From Ophiura sarsii (Eukaryota; Echinodermata; Ophiuroidea; Amphilepidida; Ophiuridae), in NCBI GenBank assembly GCA_035610835.1, contig CM069442.1, positions 62,039,431 through 62,103,430 of the forward strand: a stretch of DNA of 64,000 bases. The letters are read 5' to 3'. Position numbers and translations under genes: made by a program. Positions 56,154 through 64,000 of this stretch are shown here, piece by piece (within the stretch, counting starts at the first letter, position 1; every line of letters starts with the position of its first letter). Below the pieces are notes generated by a model. That model had not been told where the DNA came from, searched no databases, and worked only from the letters and a program-made list of their open reading frames with translations.

Positions 56154-56434
56154 CAATCATGTGCAAAACTGTTGGGACACTTCCTGCATGTCTTGTGGAA
56201 CGGTGGTCCCTCCCCCTAAATTCAATGTTGGTCCATATAAAAGCATCGTCCAGCAACGGGCTGTGTTATATATATATCAGCCCCAACATTGATTGCGGGG
56301 GGTGGGGGTGGGGGATGGCAGCTTTACATAAACTAGTTTTGACTATCATACTTTCAACTGACAGGTTTTTACTCATTTTGGAAGATATTTCATGCGCAAG
56401 TGTATAGTGTCCCAACAGGTTTTGAACAAGATTG
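56154..56434. mobile_element. TA-flanked 281-bp Tc1/mariner-like MITE, copy 2
   Basis: Same sequence and orientation as 54101-54381, flanked by TA at 56152-56153 and 56435-56436. The outside flanks differ between copies (CTTAA/GGTGTGG here, GCATC/TTAAAGC there), so these are independent insertions and not one segmental duplication. Confidence 0.88.
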
Positions 56435-58469
56435 TAGGTGTGGAGAAGAGAGGGTGTGTCTTCCTCTGATGGTGTTAAAACACCTTATCAGAATGAGCTA
56501 CTTTTTAGCATGAAATACAGTGAATTTGGTATGGGTGGTGATTTATAAATGGTCGATAGGAATGATGGTATCTCTTTCCTTTGGGGCTGCAAGTGCAATT
56601 CAATTAGGCAATTACATCAAAGTAGTAATTTTACTTTTTGTGACCTTTTCTATTGACACACTTACTTTTACCATGTTTGCAGATATATGCTGTTTCATCA
56701 GATATCACTCAATGGTATCTGTGACCATTTTTTCCCGCCAAAAGGCGGTCTATATTGGCGACTGTAGGAAGGCGCATTTGGGCGGGTATATTGTGTGTGC
56801 TACATTGACAACAATAGGTTTAACTGCAAAAAAACATATCGTATTACTTGTATTAATGGAATATAAATAAGTACAATATATACGATACCTGAAAAGGTGA
56901 AGCTGTTGGCCTGAAAGTCATGATTAGAAAGTTTCATGTTCATATATAGGGAAATTGGGCGGATTGTCAAGATGCGAAGTGGGTGTTTTGTTTGACACAG
57001 ATTCGTTACACAAGTTTACTCAAGCTATTCATAATGATTATGAAGCAGCTAATGGTTTCATTGATGGATAGGGGTGGATTTCTTGGAAATTCCATTCATA
57101 ATGAAGGGTTGAGAGCAAAAGTTGTGCCGATTCAGTCGATATTAAACTCAGTCGATATTAAACTATCTATCGATTATCGATGATCGATTTTCGATAATTT
57201 CCAGATGGTGGGGATGGGGGGGTTGGGGGGGGGGGGTGGATAAAACGAAAGCTTTACACATGCCAAGACAAATTTATTTTTACACTTTAACATCTTTAAC
57301 ATTTCCTTTGAATAATTTGTGTAAACCATACACCCAACCTTATTGAAACAGAAATCTTTGTTTGTTTAAGCTGAGGCGTAGTCTTTTTTAAAGACATTTC
57401 TTGTATTACTTTGTGTTAATCCCTTTTATTTTGCCAGAGAAAAATGTGTAAAACCTGGACATAGATAGCAAGCTCTATGTGAAATAAGATGGGTTAAGGC
57501 AAATGAATTCTTCATTAGAATTCATATCCCCAATTCCAGAATTGGACTGCTGACAATGTCGGTTTGAAGCAAGAGCAACTTAACTAATTATACCCGTTAG
57601 CTTGATCTATTTGCTATGACTAGTAGTTTGTCTATATACTACTTGATACTTTTATCAGTAAAGTCCCATGTCTCTATTAGGTGTGGACCAATTGCTTTCC
57701 TCTGATCGGCTATCATTTGTGACATTAAATATGGTGTTAGAATAGATAGTGTCCTTAAAAGATGTTATAGTCAAGATAGACGCTTAATTTGTTAGGGTTT
57801 AATTTGAATCAAATCTTCATGTCTATCATTAGCTATTTGTTTATAGGTCAAATTGTGTTCGTCTTATTTCAAAATGACTTTCACACTCCCCACCCTGCAT
57901 AGTGTTGTCAAGCTCAGTATCTCCTTGAAGGATGACTCTATCAATTAGTCCTTGTCTGCCAGCAACTTCACTGATTTTCAGTTGAATTTTTCAATTTGCA
58001 AATTACTTCCATTTTTTTAAACATTCCACATTTATTCTCAATCCTGCTCCCCTTCATTTTGATAGTGATATCCCTTTTGTTGTTTTAGCACCCTTTTGAC
58101 AATTAAGGTTGACTATCTCCCACCCTCTTTTTTAAAGGTGGATCAACGCACATGCATATAAAAACAAATGAATGATTATTTTTCCAATAAGGCGGTTCAT
58201 GAACGAATCCCAACTGAAGTATTTTCATGAGATGCACTGTAGAGTACCATCAGTTCCTGTGGGTATTCAATGGAGATATGTATTTAATCATGCACAGGTG
58301 ATGTGGTGTTCCTATACTTGTTGGGATGACAACTTTTATAATTGTGAAAATATGAGAGGTATAGACAGGATTTGTCAATCCGTAATTTGGATATGTCTGA
58401 CCTTTTAAAAAGCGGTGTTGGCTTAAATGATTTTATTTTTGGTGTGAATTTGTTGTTACAATGTCTATA
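56435..58469. other. Non-coding DNA with one hydrophobic frame
   Basis: A frame at about 56550-56720 (S-F-G-A-A-S-A-I-Q-L-G-N-Y-I-K followed by hydrophobic residues) looks like a membrane segment. A donor-like ATG/GTATCT follows at about 56721, and the acceptor is weak. No family recognised. A small cluster of TCGAT words with CAGTCGATATTAAACT repeated twice lies at 57133-57190. A G-rich tract lies at about 57208-57237. A 78-codon frame at 58172 has no domain. Confidence 0.3.
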
Positions 58470-59397
58470 CAGGGTGAGTCAAAATAGTCCGGTCCCGTTT
58501 TCAAAAAATCAAGAAAAATACTTCTTGTACAAAATTGGTAATTGTTTTCATTGTTTATGAGAGTAGACATACTTCTTGATACCTGGTGATGTTTTCAAAG
58601 ACAATATCATATTCCACGCCAGATTTATAACATTTTTACAAAAAGACGCGTAATCCAAAGTGTTCCAAGTTTGGTGGTGGATGTTAATTCTACTGTAATA
58701 TTAGTTATTCATACAACACAACACACTGTGTAACTGTTGCAATTTATACCAAAATATCATGGGTTTTTCGTTGAATCTCTGATAAATTGAACGATATTGC
58801 ATGCAAAGTATTTAAATATATTATAATATAACTCAGTATTGCACAAATATATTCATAAAAATGGACTATGCACTTTGCCTGGTAAGTTGCCAAATCACAA
58901 ACTGTTTAAAGATATAAGATCTGTTTTCTCTCAGACTTCTCTCATATCAGTTCGATTAAAATAACAAGTTTCAAAATATTTTGGTCAACATTTTGTTAAA
59001 ACTCAATAATGTTTGTTATAGGCTATCTCTGATTGCACGAAAACTATTGAAAACATAACCGCAAAGACAATAGAATCTCTTTTCCTATTGTAATTGCTGT
59101 GAATACCAACACGCCTTCGATTGACTTATTCAAAAGGCGCGCGTTAAACGTTTTAACGTTTAACGCTAAAACATCCATAGGGATCCCTTAGATAAGTTGG
59201 AACAGATTTTATTTCACAGAATTTAGAAAAATTATCATATCTCCCGTTTCGAATAACAAATGTTAATGAAATAACATTTAGGTTATAGCTAGTAATGCCA
59301 CCTTGCTAGGCAAGTCATTAAATATATTCATTTTAAAATGTTAACTGGTTTAAAAAATCGGTGAAATCGGGACCGGACTATTTTGACTCACCCTGTA
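58468..59397. mobile_element. TA-flanked element with CAGGGTGAGTCAAAA ends, copy 2
   Basis: The element (58470-59395, 926 bp) starts CAGGGTGAGTCAAAATAGTC then CGGTCCCG, and ends CGGGACCGGACTATTTTGAC then TCACCCTG. The TIR is about 28 bp and perfect. TA at 58468-58469 and 59396-59397 fits a Tc1/mariner-type target. It contains the palindromic phrase TTAAACGTTTTAACGTTTAA near 59144. It shares the first 15 bp of its ends with 17178-17848 and is otherwise a different subfamily. No long frame. Confidence 0.87.
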
Positions 59398-60081
59398 TAA
59401 CCAGACTTAGTGGTGTTTAGGTGCAGTGGATCCATTACCCAAACTTAAACTCTTCTGATGAAAAATTGTTATGCAGGGAGTTAACTGTCAGACTTTCTTG
59501 TGTGAAACCAATTGTAGACCCATATTTTCCTAATTTTTATAATAAATTGTTGTTACTTAGGCCAAACAAAGAAGATAGTCTGTCTCAGAAACATTGTGCA
59601 AATAAGCTAAGTGCTGTGCTTTTTTTTATTTATTTTTTTTTAGAAAATAGGCTATGAGGTATGCGATTTTTTTTTTTTTTTTGCAATTTTTTTGTTGTTG
59701 CTTATCCAAGCTTATGGAGAACTTTTTAAAACTTTTTTTTTAAAACTCAAAAAAATCAAAAAAAAAATCAAAAAAAAAATCAAAAAAAAAATCAAAAAAA
59801 AAAATCAAAAAAAAAAAAATCAAAAAATTAAAAAAACCAAAAACCAAACATGTTTTTTAGCCCCCAGCGCATAGACCTACGCGCCGTAGCTCATTTCACA
59901 TACCAATGCGGGCGGGCTTCTGAGACAGACCTTCTTCTTTGTTTGGCCTTATGTCTATCAAGGATCAATACAACCCAATTTAGCCTTTCAAGTATTATTA
60001 TAGACTAGATATTTTTGAAATTGTGTGGTGAAATCTTCGAAACCACAAATTTTTCTGCATTACCATTTATTTCATTGACCA
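59398..60081. other. Non-coding DNA with A-rich low complexity
   Basis: Poly-T stretches at about 59620-59690 are followed by an (A)8-12-TC simple repeat at 59745-59830. The 60-codon lysine-rich frame there is a by-product. A 78-codon frame at 59421 has no domain. Confidence 0.5.
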
Positions 60082-60284
60082 TAACCCTACCATATACCAC
60101 AAAATATCATGACTGAGAAAGTTTGTATCACCCGACGTGGAAGTTTTTCAATGAAAAAATGGACCCAGCCCAGTATCTGGTGCTGGAGGTCCGTGGTTCA
60201 AATCCCAGGGTGTCGGGGGATAATTTGGGTCACTTTCCGACGTTAAAAAATTCTGACAAAAAGTGGGGGGTAGAGTTAGGGTTA
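60082..60284 (+). mobile_element. TAACCCTA-ended tRNA-bearing element, copy 3 (reduced)
   Basis: It starts TAACCCTACC and ends TAGAGTTAGGGTTA. GGTGCTGGAGGTCCGTGG followed by the B box GGTTCAAATCC (60195-60205) matches copy 1 (34027-34305), but the A-box half is missing. The body AAGTTTTTCAATGAAAAAAT then GGACCCAGCC is shared with the element at 61509. 203 bp. Confidence 0.7.
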
Positions 60285-60839
60285 ATATTGAATTGTAAGT
60301 GATTCCCTCAGAATTTAAACAGTACAAAGCAGACAAAACCAGTATAGATCAAATTAAATTGAGCAAATTGCAAAATATTAACCCTGTTAACACATACAGT
60401 CATAAAAAATTGCTTACGTCACATTCAGACAATACTCACAAATAGAATAAAGCGGGGATTTGAACGGATTTTACAATGCCTTCCAGCTGTTTATACCCGG
60501 TATATTTGATCTTTGTGAATCAAAATTAAAATAAGAAAAAAGTGTATACTTTTTCTTGTCTCAACTCTAAAAGACCTGCCAACTAGAAATGATGTCAGCA
60601 CTCAACAAAAGAAAAGAACTTGACCAGACAAGTGAAATCCTGAGAGATTTTGAGATTGAATTTTATTTGAAGGGTATGGTAGTGTGCAAGTCATTTTGAT
60701 GTACCTGCAAGCACTGTTGATTCAATAGTGTTGACCAGGTTTCCAAATTATTAGATGAAGAAGCTGACTTTATTGGAATAAGTAGCCCAAATTTTCTATT
60801 GACCATTTATAGTTGATGGCCGAAATGTGTACTGTCGTG
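60285..60839. other. Non-coding DNA
   Basis: No structure or coding potential recognised. Confidence 0.4.
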
Positions 60840-61065
60840 GCAAAAGGGTGCAGTTGTCGGTAACATGCATTTTGAGATATTGATGGAATTAGACATGGAA
60901 AAACAACGAAATTAAAGATAATTTGTAAGTGTTTTCTTCTTCATAAACTCAGAAAACAGTATCTGATCTTAACCACAAAGGTGTCTTTTTGAAACATTCA
61001 TAAAGCTCCTTTTGTTGGTATTAAGATCTCAACTTTTCCTTATAGAGACAACCGCACCCTTTTGC
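60840..61065. mobile_element. MITE with GCAAAAGGGTGCAGTTGTC ends, copy 2
   Basis: GCAAAAGGGTGCAGTTGTC (left) and GACAACCGCACCCTTTTGC (right) are a 19-bp TIR with one mismatch. The body aligns with 10687-10897. 226 bp, non-coding. Target duplication is not obvious. Confidence 0.78.
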
Positions 61066-61508
61066 TGCGGCTGTAAACAAATGAACACAAAACTGCATTT
61101 CAGAAGCACTTTTGGGCTTCATTGGTCTGCTAAAGTAAAAGATAGATTTGTTAGCACACCCAGTGTATGGGATTTCCTTAGCATAATGATTGATTTCATG
61201 TGACTCAGTACATCTTTAGCCATCCACCCTAACCCTTAGCATGCATTGGTTGTAAATTGACCACAGTTCCTTGCTAACAGGATTTTCAGCCTCTGAAGGG
61301 CTTTTACTTCGCTCTCAGGTTCTGTTGTTGTAGACACTCCTATATTTTGGCCCCAAAATAAAACAAAACAAAAGAATTCAAAATGACTTCAAATGGTTAT
61401 ATCTATTGAACCTACACTCGTTTCCCCTCCAGTAAAGGACTTTTTTGTTGACCTCAACCAGCTATACCTTATACGTCAATTTGTTTTTGCTAGCCATAGG
61501 AACATCCT
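61066..61508. other. Non-coding DNA
   Basis: No gene or element recognised; a short AAAACAAAACAAAA run lies near 61361. Confidence 0.35.
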
Positions 61509-61745
61509 TAACCCTAACCCCTTGAGTACTACTAATTACTACGATGTGGTGTGCTTGTGTCACCAGGCGTGGCAGTTTTTCGATGAAATAATGGCCCCAG
61601 GCTATATACTTGGCGAAGTATACTGTGCCAAGTAATCTTGACCCCCGTAGCCTAGCGATAGATCGCTCGCCTCTGAACCCAGAGGTCCAGCGGGGTTTGA
61701 GTCCGGGGGCGTGGGGGCCCTTTTTCCCCTCGCTTTTTGGCCGCG
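61509..61745 (+). mobile_element. TAACCCTAACC element with a fourth tRNA-like head
   Basis: It begins TAACCCTAACCCC. The body GGCGTGGCAGTTTTTCGATG then AAATAATGGCCCCAGGC relates it to 60082-60284 and 34027-34305. A 7-bp-stem hairpin (ACTTGGC/GCCAAGT, 61608-61633) precedes a tRNA-like head: CCCCCGTAGCCTAGCGATAG (A-box region, about 61642) and GGTTTGAGTCC (B box, about 61694-61704). The head is unlike those of the other copies. No right TIR is seen, so the right boundary is a guess. Confidence 0.6.
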
Positions 61746-63122
61746 AAAAAATCCTTTGGAAAAGGTGCCCCAGGGGTATACATCAAATTTGTATTAAACT
61801 TTGTATGATGAATTAGTAAACATGATCTTCCACCTTATTCCACTGATTTCCTTCCGATGATTATGAAAAAGATAACACTACATGTAGACCATGACACTAA
61901 TATGACCTTTCACCTTTATTGAATAAGGAAAGCATATAGATTTAGTCAATTTTGAATAGGAACTGTCCCTGTCGAATCAATTCAGTTTTCTAGTATCAAT
62001 TTCAAAGCAACTATACAAATGCTGCAAGAATTGATAGTTATAACTATTGCAAGGAGTTGAATGCCACAAACCTAAGGGTGAATAAGTTTATCCTATACTT
62101 TGATCAGTATCATTCCCCTATCAAGAAATTATTAGCACTGGGTGGGTTAGGAAACTGACATATCACACAATTGCCTAATTATTTGGAGCTGCATATGATT
62201 TTATTTACCAATAGCTATTTTAAACAATCTCGGTGATGTTTTAATGTCCCTAAACTCAATCAGAATCAGACTATCACAACGTCGGTCATTCCATAGTAGG
62301 CCTATTACAAAATTTCAAATTCCATACTTTACCTACTTGATTTATGCTTCTGTTTCACATAACAACATCTTTAAGTCTAATGCTACAGAGTACTAAGAAA
62401 TACAAAAACTAGAATTTCAACGGTTAACAATCTCAACCAATGGCTCAATAAATGCAAGAATTACATGCAGTGTTGAGCCATTTCAAATATTTAACAATGA
62501 AAAATCAACTCCAAACCAACTTATCAATCAATATTGAATAAAAACAGGGCTCTTATTCTACTTTTTGACATGATATATGTGACTGGTGTTAAATGATCAA
62601 AATGTACTGTTTGACATACTTCGTTATTAACAGGAAAATCTGCTATGCTCCCAAAGCAACCGTTCCCTTCCTTAGAGCCAGTCTAGGGAGCTGAACACAG
62701 TCTGTAGATCAGGGGCAGACATCAAGCAACCAACAAATAATCATTTATTAGGTTTGAAGCACTTTGTTGTTGGAGATCACCCATATCTACCTGGTTTCTC
62801 TCAGATTGTAGTTCAAAAATGGTACAGCAAATTTAGAATTTGGACACCCTTGATCTATTTGTTTGTGAGAATGAAAGGCTTTATAACATAAAACAAAGAC
62901 AAATTGCCAACTTTATTATGGTGTTAATACCTGACATTGCGTTATACATGTATATAGTTAATGATAATGACCAGTCCCTGTGTATACGTATGTATCACCT
63001 AGGAGTCATGCATATTGTCAGTATATAATCTATGACAAGTCCCTTGATTAGGTATGGTAGCTTGTGGTTACTGGTACTCATGGTACTATACCTTTTCCTA
63101 TACTCTATTTGACTTCCTGTGG
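61746..63122. other. Non-coding DNA
   Basis: Nothing supported; short frames have no domains or splice context. Confidence 0.4.
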
Positions 63123-63266
63123 ACAGTGACGTAACTAAACAGGCGCAGCTTTTACGCACGCGTATGTATCTTCCACCTTTCAATGCTCGTGTGTATACGC
63201 CAGCGCCACGAGTAGGCGCGCGAGTTATGTGCTGCAATTAGTAGAACACGCGGTTACGTCACTGTC
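63123..63266. mobile_element. Small CG-rich TIR element, ACAGTGACGTAAC ends
   Basis: GACAGTGACGTAAC near 63122 and GTTACGTCACTGTC ending at 63266 are perfect 14-bp inverted repeats. The 145-bp segment is rich in CG (ACGCACGCG, GCCAGCGCCACGAG, GGCGCGCGAG). A CGCCACGAGT phrase also occurs near the right end of the hAT-like element at 6875-7381. No target duplication was recognised. Confidence 0.6.
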
Positions 63267-63292
63267 TCGAGATGGCCAAATAGACTATAGGG

Positions 63293-63658
63293 CGGGGGGG
63301 GGGGGGGGGGGGGGCAAACACTGCAGCCCGCCAGTGTTTTTTTTGTGGCCCGCGAGATGTCTCAAGAAAAAGAAAAAAAATCAATCTATTTTACATCAGC
63401 ACAAATGATGAATGATGTTCCTCAATGTGCGTAGGTCTATTTTGCCCATAAATTGTCATCTGTACTGTTTTGAGATTATGTTTTTGTGAAGATAGATTAT
63501 TAAGCACACACACACCTATTGCTTGAAAGTTTTCGGAAATCGGAATCAAAGGTTTGAAATCAACAGCAGGTCATTGCTAGAAAATTTGGTTGGGTGCGGC
63601 CCAGTCAATTTGTCACTCCTTATATCTGGTCCACTCATTCAAATAGGTTGCCCACCCC
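63293..63658. mobile_element. hAT-type element with G-run replacing its left end
   Basis: The right end GGTTGCCCACCCCTG (63644-63658) is a classic hAT-type terminus. At the left, where CAGGGGTGGGCAAAC is expected, there is a run of about 22 G followed directly by GCAAACACTGCAGCCCGCC. GTGGCCCGCGAGATGT on the left and GGTGCGGCCCAGTC on the right are typical subterminal phrases of such elements. No transposase. It appears that slippage in the terminal G tract erased the left TIR. Confidence 0.6.
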
Positions 63659-64000
63659 TGCTATTGGGCCTGTGTCTTCTCGTATGGCCCTTAACAATAT
63701 AAATGTTGACCGCTCCCTGTAACACTACCTTCCCCTTTATTTTTAGTTGTACATCATATGGACTTCCCGGCTCAATATCCTCTCCGCTGACAATTTAGAT
63801 TCTGTACTAAAACTAACCATGCTGTTCATTTACCCAGCAGTGTTGCTAGACCAATGTTTCTGTGGCTTAATTGGGCTACTTTGGATACATATCAAGTGCT
63901 TTTTATGTCACAACTTTGGGCTAAAACATAATTATCTTGCGTATCCTTCGACTTGTATTCTACCATAATAATTAGTCACTTAAATAGTTCATTCTACTAC
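63659..64000. other. Non-coding DNA to window end
   Basis: An acceptor-like CCCCTTTATTTTTAG at about 63747 precedes an open frame of about 73 codons to 63968 with hydrophobic segments; no donor and no recognisable family. Not called as an exon. Confidence 0.3.

Noticed and set aside
54085..56407. Identical 80-residue peptides encoded at 54.1 and 56.1 kb
   Set aside because: The shared part lies wholly inside the two copies of the 281-bp MITE and is explained by DNA identity.
59745..59874. Lysine-rich frame
   Set aside because: Translation of an A-rich simple repeat.
45521..63968. Membrane adenylate cyclase gene suggested by faint similarity of hydrophobic frames at 45.5, 56.6 and 63.8 kb
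   Set aside because: The matches are hydrophobic-pattern only. No cyclase catalytic-domain motif was seen in the expected positions between or after them.

Overview
The window is AT-rich, repeat-dense nuclear DNA from an animal. A eukaryotic-type tRNA-Asn with an internal promoter, many short elements with terminal inverted repeats (TIRs), tRNA-derived repeats, minisatellites, and no long open frame over 64 kb all point to a non-compact metazoan genome. A marine invertebrate is my best guess, from repeat style alone; I cannot name the species. No complete protein-coding gene can be supported. The window reads as intergenic or long-intron DNA. There is one plausible short first coding exon at 12.78 kb on the + strand and a few weak exon-like segments (35.07, 43.96, 45.52 and 56.55 kb). 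Most other open frames arise from repeats. || Layout: 0-3.6 kb is mostly unique AT-rich DNA with one 247-bp TIR element. 3.58-6.85 kb is a nearly pure 71-bp tandem repeat of about 46 copies. 6.87-7.77 kb holds a hAT-like element with a perfect 8-bp target duplication and a TTAA-ended foldback element. 8.7-14.2 kb holds four more TIR elements around the candidate first exon. 16.7-23.8 kb holds TIR elements, a TTAA-ended element, the tRNA-Asn (21428-21501) and a large element built of GGTGTTA motifs. 23.8-33.2 kb is mainly unique sequence with second copies of earlier families, a tRNA-like relic and a possible recursive splice site at 24520/24521. 33.2-37.3 kb is a cluster of GC-rich and tRNA-bearing TIR elements around a perfect 64-bp palindrome. 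38.47-40.1 kb is a set of minisatellites built on the palindrome TTGCGCAA. 42.4-47.9 kb has more TIR elements, a degenerate tandem array and tRNA-derived repeats. 49.7-57.3 kb is a complex region of G runs, inverted minisatellites, a tRNA-like foldback and two apparently identical 281-bp TA-flanked elements. 58.4-63.7 kb holds further copies of families seen earlier. || The most interesting pattern is a dispersed group of elements of about 200-290 bp whose ends read TAACCCTAAC...GTTAGGGTTA (34.0, 36.7-37.3, 44.9, 60.1 and 61.5 kb). They carry tRNA-like A and B boxes inside TIRs. Different copies share the same ends or body but carry different tRNA-like heads, and two of them meet head-to-head in the perfect palindrome. 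A TIR (DNA-transposon hallmark) around a pol III promoter (SINE hallmark) is an unusual combination. All calls come from reading the sequence by eye; no alignment or database search was run.
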